The notes beneath the pieces were generated by a model. That model was not told the origin of the DNA. It ran no database searches and saw nothing but the letters and a program-made list of their open reading frames with translations. Shown piece by piece: positions 10,356 through 20,800 of a DNA stretch of 64,000 nt (the stretch's first letter is position 1; every line of letters starts with the position of its first letter). The position numbers and the translations under genes are program-made. This DNA is from Pachysolen tannophilus NRRL Y-2460 (Eukaryota; Ascomycota; Pichiomycetes; Alaninales; Pachysolenaceae), in assembly GCA_001661245.1 (NCBI GenBank), contig KV454011.1:1782135-1846134 (forward strand), given 5' to 3'.

Positions 10356-11000
10356 TTATTCGAGAATATCGGTCAATGCCGATATTCTTGACATTTTATC
10401 AACCATTTCGTTATAACCAGCAAAGAGCAGTTTCTTTTTTTCTTCTATTATCTTATGTTGACATTTAAATTCTTCAATCTTTTCACTATTTCTTTGTTCT
10501 ACAACATAATGAAGGTTACTAATAATGTTTTGTATAGCATCTTGATAATCAGTTACTAATTTTAAACAATGCTTATTATAATTTATTTTATCTTGTAATA
10601 ATTTCTTTAAATAAAAATTCTCTTTTCTTAAATTGAATAATTTCAATTCTTTACCAGTTAAATGAGTTTCTTTAATTGAATATGGGAAGATTTGTTCTAA
10701 AGAAATCATTTCATTTGTATATTTTAATTTACTTAAAAGATAATCTTCTTCTTCTTCTTCATCATTATTACCAACATCATTAATATCTTTCACCTCATGT
10801 CCGCCAGCAGAACATGAATTTTTAATCTCAAGCTGAAGTTGTAAATACTCAGCTTCTTGTAATATCTTATTCTTTAATAATTTATTCTCATTGATCTTAT
10901 CGTTCAATTGATCTAGTAATTGAAATAAGCATGTATAATCTTCGGTCCTATACAAATACTTTAACTGCTGGTACGGATTATTGCTATTATCAGAAACCAT
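10356..11000 (-). CDS. Small coiled-coil protein of unknown function
   Basis: 214 residues from ATG 11000, mostly helical with coiled-coil potential at about residues 25-60 and 125-205, an acidic insert (EEEEED) near residue 83, and a conserved-looking central ELKLFNLRKENFYLKKLLQ segment. No membrane or signal sequence. I cannot name it; size and helical design fit small kinetochore, STRIPAK/Far-type or trafficking adaptors, but nothing decides. It is divergent from the NNF2-like gene at 11343, with 342 bp between. Confidence 0.6.
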   Translation of the reverse strand: MVSDNSNNPYQQLKYLYRTEDYTCLFQLLDQLNDKINENKLLKNKILQEAEYLQLQLEIKNSCSAGGHEVKDINDVGNNDEEEEEDYLLSKLKYTNEMISLEQIFPYSIKETHLTGKELKLFNLRKENFYLKKLLQDKINYNKHCLKLVTDYQDAIQNIISNLHYVVEQRNSEKIEEFKCQHKIIEEKKKLLFAGYNEMVDKMSRISALTDILE

Positions 11001-11342
11001 TCCCCAAAAAAAAACTATTCAAACTATAAAAACAATTAAATACAATATACCGCCTATCCACTTCCTCTTCTCCTTTTCCTATCCTCTTCTTCTTCGTCGT
11101 TATCGTTATCGTTGTCTTTGTCTTTCTTTGTCTTTGTCTTTGTTGTTTTAAAAGTGATTCAACTTTTTTTGGTGGTCGTGCTCTCGAAATCAAAACGTTT
11201 TATAACCAAAAAAAGAAGGAGATGATGATGATGAAGAAGAAGAAGTTTAGTATTAAATAATAATAAGAAGAATTGAAACGGTATTTGGTGATTAAATTAT
11301 ACTTTTTTTTTGCTTTCTTTTTTTCTGCTGTTAGATGCTATA
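11001..11342. other. Short divergent promoter region
   Basis: 342 bp between divergent genes, with CTT/GTT-rich simple sequence (11090-11150) and AAG/ATG repeats (11220-11245). No regulatory element is recognised. Confidence 0.4.
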
Positions 11343-14093
11343 ATGGATGTGCTGACACAGCCTAATGTTAGCGCTGGTGGTGGTGTAGGCAGAAATGGGA
11401 GTGGAGGCCATAGAAATAAAAATCATAACCAGCAGTCAGCGGTGATGGTTGCAGGAGATTCTGTGAATTTACAGAGTTTACAAAGTTCACAAAGCTCACA
11501 AAGTTCAAAGAGTACTAATGCGAAACAGCAATCTACTTCATTGTCATTTAGTTATCTCATACCTTCACATCCGTTTATAGATACTTTGGCGCTTTTGGTT
11601 TTGTTTTCAATTTTACCAACTTCGATGGCGTGCTTTATATTTATACTTAATATTTCATCAGATTCTTCAGTGTTTTTGTTGGGTAAGTTTTTATCAGGGG
11701 TTTTCAAGAAGATTAACGGAGCTGGAGAGCATAATCACAATAGTAATGGAAATGGAAATGGAAATAGCGAACCATCATCTTCATCTTCATCATCACAAGG
11801 CGCTAATTCTACTTCGTTTGCAACAACAAATAGAAGTAATGGTGGCTCTATTGGTCTTTTCAATAATTCTGCTCTTTTACATGAAATAGTACGACCTTTG
11901 TTATTATCATTATCCATAGATGCGTTTGTTGTTTGTGTTTTATTGTTTTTTTCACCAGGATTATTGAAATTTAGTTATCATTTATCAAAACTGTTTATTG
12001 CTTCAAATTTATCTAGTTATAGATCAAGTTCGAATTTAAATGCTTTTGCTTCATTTTTAAGTCTATTGGCTATTGGATATTTATTCAATATGACAATGAG
12101 TTATTTTGATATTTATTATTTCCCATTAAGTTCTTCATCGTTATCATTAATAACTGCTGGTAACACAAGTATTCAAAACCGCGGCGATAACAGTGATAAC
12201 GCAAAAAATGTTTTATCTAATTTATCTTCATCATTATCATCCCCGTCTTTTATCACATCATCAGAATCAATTATTATGAGATATTTCTACAGACTTCATA
12301 AGACTTTTGTGTTTTTAATTTTAAATAATTCCAAAAATTATAAAAATTGGACTTTTCTATTTTATTTCATCCAACAAACAATATACCCAGTTTTATCAAT
12401 TCATACCATTATTTTAAATATTAAACCTTTTTTGAAAAAAAATTCAGGTTTTAGTTTATTTTTCACAAAATCTTTGGATCAATTTTCAAATATTACTTTT
12501 AATTATAATTATGCTATAACAAATACAAATATAAAATCTAAAAGAGGAACTCTAAATTATGCAGAACAAGAAATTCCAACTGTTAAAGTTGATTATCAAA
12601 TTTCAAAATCTTCTTGTCCATCAATAATTGAATACTTGAATAATTCAGAAAATGTCGATCAAAACAATAATGATAGATATGAAGCTCCAGCTTCTTTCCC
12701 GAGTGATCAATTATCAAACATAAGAGATATTTCAACAGCATTTGCCGTTGTATCAGAGAATTTCATGAATTATTGTATTCAACCATTTTCTTCGTTATCA
12801 TCTAATTGTTCTACATTTTATCCTCTGCAACAACAATCGCAGTTGCCTTCTTCTCCATCATTAAGTCAATCAATTAAAAAATCAACACTTTCTTCATCAA
12901 ACGCTACTACAGCAACATCGACTACATCATCATCATTATTATCAACAACAACAACAATAAACTCAACAAATAATAAAGGGAACGAAAACGTTAGATTCCA
13001 TCAACCTTTATGGTCATTAATTGCTGCAGCAAAGACAATGTTTTCAAGACTTGATTTGTATTCAGGTGAAAGTGTTTGTCTTGACAGTAGTGATGGAGCC
13101 TTGGTTCATAATAAAAACGAATTCACCAGAAATTTAATAAATGATCCAGTTCAATGTTTTGTATTTTTAACTGGTGAAAATGATATTGGATTAGAATTAT
13201 TTGGTGCCATAATTAATACCATCTTGATAAGAGTTAATGGGGTTGCTTGGTATCAAATAGTATCAGGAGTCGCCAATGATGTCGATTATGTATTTATTAG
13301 AGGATTAACTCCACTTTCTCAATACGATATTGAAGTTATTAATGTCAATAAACGTAACGAAAAAGAATTATTATGTCATTCAATTATTAGTACTACTTCA
13401 AATAATTCAATGTTGATACATTCAAAAAAATCAACTCCTTTAGATACTTTACAACAAAGTCTAGCAACAACAAATAATAATCTTAATCGTGAAAAATTAA
13501 AATTGAAGAAACAAAAAAAGGATTATTCCAAAAAAATTCATTCTTACAAAAGTGAAATTGAAATATTGAAGAAAAAACTTTCAAATAATGATAAATCTGA
13601 TGAAAGAAATTTTAGAAAAATATGTTTCTTACGTCAAACTTTAACTTCTTTGGAACAAGAATATTCAAAGATTAACGATGAAATATTGAATATTTATAAT
13701 ATTGAAAATGAATTACATGAGAAGTATCTTCAAGAAAAGAAAATATTCGATAAACAATTTAGAAAATTGACTAGTTTTGAAAATGATTATAATATGAAGA
13801 AAAATTTGAAATTAAACAAAATTTTAAGTTTACAAAATGATCTTAGTACTCTAAACCTGAAAAATGAAAAGTTGATCAAGAAGAAATTGAAAATTGTGGA
13901 AGAATTGGACCTGTTACAAGAATATATTAATAATTTGAAAATTGAAGATGTGGAATTCAGATTATCTAAAAGAAAAGATAGAGAATCAAATAGACTGAAA
14001 AGTTTAAACAAGTTTGGTTTGGAAATCTCAAAATTGGAAAAAGAAAACGAAGGACTAAAAGCCAAGAATATAAGACTACGGAACCAATTATGA
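11343..14093 (+). CDS. NNF2: Nnf2-like (AcrB-type) membrane and coiled-coil protein
   Basis: 916 residues from ATG 11343 (the frame is open upstream without ATG). Ser/Gln-rich N-terminus, then several hydrophobic segments at about residues 75-110, 180-205, 220-255 and 335-365. A beta-rich fibronectin-III-like stretch lies near residues 600-685 (CFVFLTGENDIGLELFGAI, RGLTPLSQYDIEVINV), and a long C-terminal coiled coil runs from about 710 to the end. This order fits S. cerevisiae Nnf2 and filamentous-fungal AcrB-type 'ubiquitination network signalling' proteins. In S. cerevisiae NNF2 (YGR089W) is a few genes from ESP1 (YGR098C), and ESP1 lies about 4 kb downstream here. Molecular function is unclear even in the model yeast. 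Confidence 0.6.
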   Translation: MDVLTQPNVSAGGGVGRNGSGGHRNKNHNQQSAVMVAGDSVNLQSLQSSQSSQSSKSTNAKQQSTSLSFSYLIPSHPFIDTLALLVLFSILPTSMACFIFILNISSDSSVFLLGKFLSGVFKKINGAGEHNHNSNGNGNGNSEPSSSSSSSQGANSTSFATTNRSNGGSIGLFNNSALLHEIVRPLLLSLSIDAFVVCVLLFFSPGLLKFSYHLSKLFIASNLSSYRSSSNLNAFASFLSLLAIGYLFNMTMSYFDIYYFPLSSSSLSLITAGNTSIQNRGDNSDNAKNVLSNLSSSLSSPSFITSSESIIMRYFYRLHKTFVFLILNNSKNYKNWTFLFYFIQQTIYPVLSIHTIILNIKPFLKKNSGFSLFFTKSLDQFSNITFNYNYAITNTNIKSKRGTLNYAEQEIPTVKVDYQISKSSCPSIIEYLNNSENVDQNNNDRYEAPASFPSDQLSNIRDISTAFAVVSENFMNYCIQPFSSLSSNCSTFYPLQQQSQLPSSPSLSQSIKKSTLSSSNATTATSTTSSSLLSTTTTINSTNNKGNENVRFHQPLWSLIAAAKTMFSRLDLYSGESVCLDSSDGALVHNKNEFTRNLINDPVQCFVFLTGENDIGLELFGAIINTILIRVNGVAWYQIVSGVANDVDYVFIRGLTPLSQYDIEVINVNKRNEKELLCHSIISTTSNNSMLIHSKKSTPLDTLQQSLATTNNNLNREKLKLKKQKKDYSKKIHSYKSEIEILKKKLSNNDKSDERNFRKICFLRQTLTSLEQEYSKINDEILNIYNIENELHEKYLQEKKIFDKQFRKLTSFENDYNMKKNLKLNKILSLQNDLSTLNLKNEKLIKKKLKIVEELDLLQEYINNLKIEDVEFRLSKRKDRESNRLKSLNKFGLEISKLEKENEGLKAKNIRLRNQL

Positions 14094-14284
14094 ATTTGCA
14101 AAAACTTTCTATATAGCTTTGTCATTGTCGTTGTTGTCGTTGTTGTTGTTTGTATATAACTTGTAAAATGCTAAAAAAAAAAATAAAAATAAAAAAATAA
14201 AAATTATCGCGTTTCAAAAATTAACCCAAATGTTCCCATAATCTATATCATCTTTTTATTACAATTCCTAACATCTTATTTATA

Positions 14285-14368
14285 ATGTATGAAAGATATT
14301 TTGATGATAATAGTATGAGGCTTCAAATGCAAATGATTATAATAGGGATAAGGATGTCAAAGAGATAA
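14285..14368 (+). promoter_or_regulatory. Possible 27-codon upstream ORF
   Basis: An ATG-initiated ORF of 27 codons ends 22 bp before the ATG of the gene at 14391. If transcribed in the leader it could dampen translation of the downstream gene. Chance occurrence is possible. Confidence 0.25.
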
Positions 14369-14390
14369 TATAACATAAACATCTAGGACA

Positions 14391-15785
14391 ATGCAACCAT
14401 TTAATAATAATAGTAATAAACCAAAATTTCGAGTAGTTGATAGACCACTACCATTAAACCATATAACTAGTGCTAGCGATGAGCAAAACGATGTTCTCGA
14501 ATCACCTAATCTTAATGACTCGTGGAAGATTAAAAATGACCGGCTTCTAAGATATAAGAAATTGAAAGAGTCTAGGGATAGGTTGATTGGTAGTAAAGAC
14601 CATAATGATAAAAAGCAGAACAATAGTATACTTGAACCAAAGTTGGATATTGAAAGACTACTACATAATAATAATAATAATGATAATAATAGTATTGATA
14701 AAGCACATATCAAAGAAATAGTACCCCATATACAAAATAATAATAGTCATTTGAACGCTGATAGAGGTGAGAAATTACAGTTATTGAAAACATTGATTAA
14801 TGAGGCTAGGAGGAAAGTTGAATTGGAGCAGCTGAAATATGATGCTGAATTACAAAAATATTTAATTGAAGAAGATTATGAAAAGTTGCAACAAGATGAA
14901 GCTAATAAAATTGGAAAAGGAATGGACATAAATTTTAAAATTCATGATAAAGATTTAGAAAAAAAAGATGAAGAATTGATAGTTGAGGAATCGTCTTCTC
15001 GTAGAAGCAATAGTAATAGAAATAGAAATAATAGGAATAGGAATGTTTTACAGCCATTAAAGACAATTTCATTATCACCACCATCTCCTTTACCACCATT
15101 GGCTCCTTTAGCTCCTCAGCCGAAACCTTCGTATGCTCAACATGGTGAATTACATCCATCTACGGAACCCGCAGTGAACAATAATTTTTTTTTGAGAAGA
15201 CCATCTCAATCTCATTCCCCGAGAATTCCTTCAAAATTATCACAAACAGTAACCCCAGATGATCTAGAGACTCCTCCTCCTACTTTCCCTTCAAGTCAAG
15301 AAGAATATGATCAAGAAAATGGAAGAAAAAACAAGATTAAAGATGAAATAAAAGAAAATCTAGATGATAATATTTTCTTGGATACAGGAGAAAGAAAAAA
15401 GGAAATAGATGATGTGATTGATGATTTCTTGGAGGTTATGGTTTCAAATGAATTTGAATCGGAAAAAAAGGAAAATGAAGTATCAATTGAAAAAGACAAT
15501 TTAAAATCAAATGTGCGAAGAAATCAATTGAGTAAAAAAGAAGAAGAAATTCAAAAAATGGAAAAGGATAACACATACGCTTATCATAATGATAACGAAG
15601 ATGATGATGACATTAACATTATATTTACATATATTTCAACAAAACTAGATGTTGTTCTGAACAAACTTACAGATCTTGAGCAAAAAAATTCCAAAACTTC
15701 ACCTAATGCTGATCATTATAAATGGACAATTGTAATTTTATTAATCGTTATATTTCTGATGTTCTCGTATATTGTCTCAGACTAA
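14391..15785 (+). CDS. Tail-anchored coiled-coil protein of unknown function
   Basis: 464 residues from ATG 14391. It has a helical N-terminal third, with coiled coil at about residues 120-170 (KLQLLKTLINEARRKVELEQ), a Pro-rich linker near 225-300, and an acidic Lys/Glu-rich stretch at 305-405. A short coiled coil precedes one C-terminal membrane segment (WTIVILLIVIFLMFSYIV) with only two residues after it. This is tail-anchor architecture, so the bulk faces the cytosol or nucleoplasm from ER, nuclear envelope or mitochondrial outer membrane. Not recognised; a nuclear-envelope or spindle-pole anchor (Mps2-like) is one possibility by architecture only. It follows the NNF2-like gene on the same strand. 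Confidence 0.65.
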   Translation: MQPFNNNSNKPKFRVVDRPLPLNHITSASDEQNDVLESPNLNDSWKIKNDRLLRYKKLKESRDRLIGSKDHNDKKQNNSILEPKLDIERLLHNNNNNDNNSIDKAHIKEIVPHIQNNNSHLNADRGEKLQLLKTLINEARRKVELEQLKYDAELQKYLIEEDYEKLQQDEANKIGKGMDINFKIHDKDLEKKDEELIVEESSSRRSNSNRNRNNRNRNVLQPLKTISLSPPSPLPPLAPLAPQPKPSYAQHGELHPSTEPAVNNNFFLRRPSQSHSPRIPSKLSQTVTPDDLETPPPTFPSSQEEYDQENGRKNKIKDEIKENLDDNIFLDTGERKKEIDDVIDDFLEVMVSNEFESEKKENEVSIEKDNLKSNVRRNQLSKKEEEIQKMEKDNTYAYHNDNEDDDDINIIFTYISTKLDVVLNKLTDLEQKNSKTSPNADHYKWTIVILLIVIFLMFSYIVSD

Positions 15786-16005
15786 AAAAATTGGAGAAGA
15801 ATGATTAAAAAAAAAAACTGAAGACATATTTCATTTGAGAATTCCCAATCCTCATGTAATTTTAATTTTGTATGCTGAATCCGAATATAATATAAGTGTA
15901 TAATTTTGTATAATCATTATAATTTAATTTTGTATCATTATAGTTTTAAAAAGATGATGCTGTCGTAAAATAATGCGGATAACTTTTGTTTGTAATATAA
16001 TACAT

Positions 16006-16674
16006 TCATAAGACTTCTTTTAGTATGTCACCAATTGTATGGAAACTTTTGTTAAAGTACAATAATCCTCCTGTTTTCTTTTGCAGTTCATCATTTATCA
16101 AGATATCCTCAACTTTACCTATCCAAATTTCATGATTTTCCACTTTAAACACTTCTTTCTTTTTACAAATAAGTATTCTTTCAGCTATATTCAAAAGTGG
16201 GAGACTAATATTTTTAACTTTGCAATTGTAGAATTTATAATCTCTTATACTGTCTAAATCAGCAAATGGTTTTGTATGGATGATATTGCCCATTTGATCC
16301 CTTTTAGGTCTAGTACCACCTGCAAATACTCTTGCTAACCAAGCAGATCTTTCTAAAGGTGGTAATACATGAATAGCAAAATAATTTAATCTGTGCAAAT
16401 ACTCTGATGTTATAGAGGGAACTTGGAGATTAAACTGCACCAACGGCTTGGGATAAACACACAAAGAACAAACTGATGACATGGTCATTCCATGTAAATC
16501 AAGCAGAGATCCTTCTCCTTCAAAAGGTGCTGTTACGATCATTGCCTGAGATCCAAAAGTAGACATGGTCTCTTTAAAAACATCATGATGAGCCTGTTGT
16601 ACTATACTTCTGCTATGAATAAATCTCTTCAACATAGAACCAGTAAACAACTTCGTGGTAGCTATTTTGACCAT
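16006..16674 (-). CDS. Mitochondrial flavin-reductase-like protein (FMN-binding split barrel)
   Basis: 222 residues. A basic, hydroxylated N-terminus (MVKIATTKLFTGSMLKRFIHSRS) looks like a mitochondrial presequence. The body has the split-barrel flavin reductase pattern: FKETMSTFGSQAMIVTA near the start, LHGMTMSSVCSLCVYPKPLVQFNL (flavin-binding strand-turn), FAIHVLPPLERSAWLARVFAG, and a C-terminal IWIGKVEDI strand. Family members bind FMN and reduce flavin or act in small oxygenase systems. Fungal copies of this type are poorly characterised, so the substrate is unknown. Convergent with the tail-anchored gene and divergent from the RRG8-like gene. Confidence 0.75.
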   Translation of the reverse strand: MVKIATTKLFTGSMLKRFIHSRSIVQQAHHDVFKETMSTFGSQAMIVTAPFEGEGSLLDLHGMTMSSVCSLCVYPKPLVQFNLQVPSITSEYLHRLNYFAIHVLPPLERSAWLARVFAGGTRPKRDQMGNIIHTKPFADLDSIRDYKFYNCKVKNISLPLLNIAERILICKKKEVFKVENHEIWIGKVEDILINDELQKKTGGLLYFNKSFHTIGDILKEVL

Positions 16675-16844
16675 CTTTCTATAAGCTTATCCTTTGTGAT
16701 AAATTTACCATTATTTTGCAAAAATCAAATATCTCTCTTTTGTCTTTTCGTTTTATATGCAAATACAAAATGTTGAAAAAAAAATATGAAAAAATTAATT
16801 GGTGAAATATTTAATTTTATTGTTAAACTTTCTTTGTTGAAGTG

Positions 16845-17795
16845 ATGCCCAAATATTTGAAACCATTCAAGATAAAAGCTTTGTCAAATGATGCCTCAGT
16901 GAAGTCTAGTTATATTCCTAAGAATTCCAAGCCATTAATTGTTGATAATTCAGTTATCAAATCACCAGTATTGGAAAATTTTCATAAATACTCTGGTAAG
17001 CTACGAAAATTATCAAACACATTCAGGATATCAGAATCAAATGTAGCTGATTTAAATAAAAATATTTTTGCAAATATGTTGGCTTCTCCCTTGAGACAAG
17101 ATAGAGTTTCGAGGTTGAGAGTGCCTAAAGATTTTCTATTGCCTATGGTATTTGTTGAAGATCAAATCAAGAGTGATGAGGAGAAAGAATATATCTATAG
17201 ACCAACTGTGAATATACTTGGCAAAGACAATTCAAATTCGATAACCAAATATAACAAGTCTTATACAAGCAATAATTCCAAATGCTTGCATTTCTCTTAC
17301 AATTTCCATAAGAATAGTAATATGAGTAATAATAATAAATCGAAGCTGTTTATAGTAAATTTATTACCTTCGGAACTGGTTCAAAAAAAATTGATTAACT
17401 TCAAAAAAGTTAAAGGGCCAGATAATGCGAGTTTTACAGGCTTGAAAGAGTATCATTCCCAGTTACTCAAGTTGTTGGAAGTCAGTGATTTAAGTGGATT
17501 TAGAAAAATTAAGGAACCTGTTGAAATCGATCAAGATGGAATCTTCTTATCGTTCAATAAGAATACACAAGACATAATTTCTTTAATTGACGCAGGCTCT
17601 AATTCTGATAAAAAATTAGGCGTTGTGAATATTTATTTCATATTGAAGAATAATGAAAAGTTATTAAACGAATTTTATCGAAAATTTGGTCTCAACGATA
17701 ATGCTAATGATGAGTTTATGATATTTATAAAATATAATGATTCTACACTGGATTTTTTAAAAGGTTTGTATAAATATGCATTGTTTATAGAATAA
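16845..17795 (+). CDS. RRG8: Rrg8-like mitochondrial respiratory-growth protein
   Basis: 316 residues from ATG 16845. A basic N-terminus is followed by the most conserved-looking block, NMLASPLRQDRVSRLRVPKD, which I associate with the Rrg8 family (required for respiratory growth and mitochondrial genome maintenance). The rest is divergent, with an Asn/Ser-rich middle and an alpha/beta C-terminus. Rrg8 is a fast-evolving matrix protein of unknown biochemistry. The assignment rests on one motif and should be treated as tentative. Convergent with ESP1, with about 80 bp between stop codons. Confidence 0.5.
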   Translation: MPKYLKPFKIKALSNDASVKSSYIPKNSKPLIVDNSVIKSPVLENFHKYSGKLRKLSNTFRISESNVADLNKNIFANMLASPLRQDRVSRLRVPKDFLLPMVFVEDQIKSDEEKEYIYRPTVNILGKDNSNSITKYNKSYTSNNSKCLHFSYNFHKNSNMSNNNKSKLFIVNLLPSELVQKKLINFKKVKGPDNASFTGLKEYHSQLLKLLEVSDLSGFRKIKEPVEIDQDGIFLSFNKNTQDIISLIDAGSNSDKKLGVVNIYFILKNNEKLLNEFYRKFGLNDNANDEFMIFIKYNDSTLDFLKGLYKYALFIE

Positions 17796-17878
17796 TCTTA
17801 TTGCAGATGCAAGACATCGCTTACTGTATTATTATACTAATTATTATTTTGTTCTTAAAAAAACTTACCTTAGATCTC

Positions 17879-20800
17879 CTACCTTAAATAATATGGCAAC
17901 CCATAAACGATAGGAGCAGATCCATTCAAATATTTTAAATGACAAACATCCCTAGATGAAGAAACTGCTTGACATATGTTCTCGCTTTTCACATTATTTT
18001 CAAATAATCCCCATTTCTCAAAAACTGATAAACTAAATTTATCAATGTCTTTATCCGTAACATCCCATAAATTCACCAACACCATAGGAGACCCACCGAT
18101 AAGATAATTAAAAACAGTACCATAAGGTTCTAGCATGCCATTATCCTTTAGCAAACCAGACGAACAACCCAATAATAAACTTGGTGGACAGTTTGATAAT
18201 TCTTTTAATGACTTTGATCTGATGTACTGGTCTCCACTACCATGACCTAAATAAACAAACAAATCAGAATCTCGCAAGCCTTTTTGAAACTCTATCTCTT
18301 CCGGTCTTCTTCCTATAATGCCTTTCCAATTTACCAACGCGGCAAACTTAGATTTGAAATTTTGCTCTGTTCTTATTAAATCACCACTAGGATTCAAAAT
18401 ATAATATCCATTAGTTTTTTCCAAGAGTAATTTCTTACTTGTATCACCTAGCAACTGTGACTCCAAATGATTCAATAGCATTTGCAAAGAAGGTGTTCTT
18501 GATATTGAGCAATCTCTCAATGATGGTAATGACTCCCATGGGAATTGTTGGCAACTTTTCGATACAACTAAGACTGTGTGTGTGAAACTGTCAAAGTTAT
18601 CAAAGAAATTATCAGTATGATAATTATCTAGTAACTCTTCAATTTCAACGTACATTTGATCAATATCAATTTCGTCAAACGCATTTTCTTCTCCGTGAAA
18701 CAACAAAATATCTAATACAAAGTATATCAAATCCTCTAGTAATTCAGTGCTAGACAAATTTGAAGGATGTCCCAAGCTTGCAAATAACTCCAAGACTTTA
18801 TCATCCACTTCAACGATATTGGAAGTCTTATTTCTTAGTCTCAGCTTCTTTCTAGAAGGCAAGTATCTATTCAATATATTAGTAAATTTGTCTTTAAACT
18901 CCCCCATTAGGGTCCTATTAACTCTTTTTTGATTAAATATTCCTTTAAACCCACCTAACCAACAATATTCTGCGTCGGACATTAACTTTCCTAACTTTGA
19001 ATCCAATTCTTTTCTCTCGTTCCACCATGTTTCTTTGTCAGCACTGGTAACAATAGTAGAAGTTCTATCAATCTTTGTTGTGGCGTCACTGTCGTTTATA
19101 ATGATCTTCAATTCTTTCAATGCATCATCAAATGTAAATGATTTTTCGCAGAGATCTCTTGCTGAGTGTCTATTTAGTGGAAGTCTGATTATAAATGGAG
19201 TTGTTGAATTTCTCTCCAATCTTGTTAGCAATAAATCGCCGTTATAAGGGCAAACATCAATTGTTATAACTAACCAATTCAGCGGAAGATATGATCGTAT
19301 TTTTTTGAAAAAAGAAGTAGAGTTTTCAGCAGCCAGTATACTATTCTGTTTTTGTATATTATCATCTGGAAGCAACTTCTTTGAGTCTTCAGTTAGATCA
19401 ACTAATTTTTTCTGAAACATAAATGGTAAAAATCGTGGAACTTCATCTTTGAAGTATATATCCTGTAACAAATCAACTCTTATTTGTGAGGTAGATATTG
19501 CTGACAAAGTTGACAACGAAGCCATTAATGTTTTGTTTAAGTCATACAATTCGTAAATTTTAAAACATTGCAAAGCTTTTTCAAACGAGTTAACAACCAA
19601 GTCTCTTGATTGGGTCAAATTTTTCAATGCCTTCTTAACGTTGATATTATTTGAATATACAGCTGTTAGTCTTTTTGATACTTCAGGGGAATGAATCAGA
19701 TTATCAATCAACTGCATCATAGTTGACGGTAACAATATCGCGGAGTCATCTAAGCCAGATAATACAGGGTCAGTCGATAATGACTTCTTGGCAATAGCCA
19801 AATTTTTCTTAGAACCAATTACATTGTTTATCAACAAATCATATTGAAAGTGAAGTTTATGATCACTATTCGTGAGCTTCGCATTAAGTATCCTTCCAGT
19901 ATCATCGCTCATATTCAACTTCAATAATTTTCTATGCTCAATTTGTAATTTCATTCTTGCAAATAACTGCAATTCGTCACTATGCATATTCCATATCGAA
20001 GAAACTGAATCATTTAACGAAAAAGTTTTGATATCCCGTGAGTTAACATCATTTTTGTAATTATAGGATTTAAATAGCTTTTCGAACAAAGTATCAACCA
20101 TATCATAATATATCTTTTCGTTCTTGTCATCCTCTATAGTTTGCATATAAAAAGCATGAGATGCCGTTCCTTTCAACTCTAAATATTTATCAGAGAAAAT
20201 TAATTCGTTGTAGATTTCATCTCCTTTTACCATTAGTTGATTCGCCTTTAGTTTTTCACCACAAAGCAAGTAGAACTCAGCCGTAAAATAATAGACGTCA
20301 CACTGAACTAAAGGTATTCTATCGTTAAATTCCATGAATTTCGCAAGTTCCTCCAAATAGTATACGGCTTCTTTGGTCAAACCGCAATGAACCATAACTT
20401 CGACAATGCATTTGTAGAAACTAATCGTCATGTGAGTTAGTTCCCATTTTATATTATTATATTGTACAATGTCAATATTAGTAACTCCTGTCATAAATTT
20501 TTTCAAAATCGATTGCGATATTCTGATAGCTCTTTTAACATTTAGTATCGATTCTGAAAAATTGTTTAATTCAAAATTCAAAAGACCAGATAAATAGGAG
20601 AATTTGGAAAATACTGTTAGTATTTTAATTACCTTAAATTTAGTTAGTTCACTCGTTAATTTGAAATCTTCAGATATCTGCAATGCTCTTAGGATTGTGG
20701 AATATTTTTCTCTAGCATTTGATAAGTTACCAATTAATAGACAATATTCAAATTGTAATAGTTTCCATTTAATAGTTTCAAAAATTGCTGATTTATGATC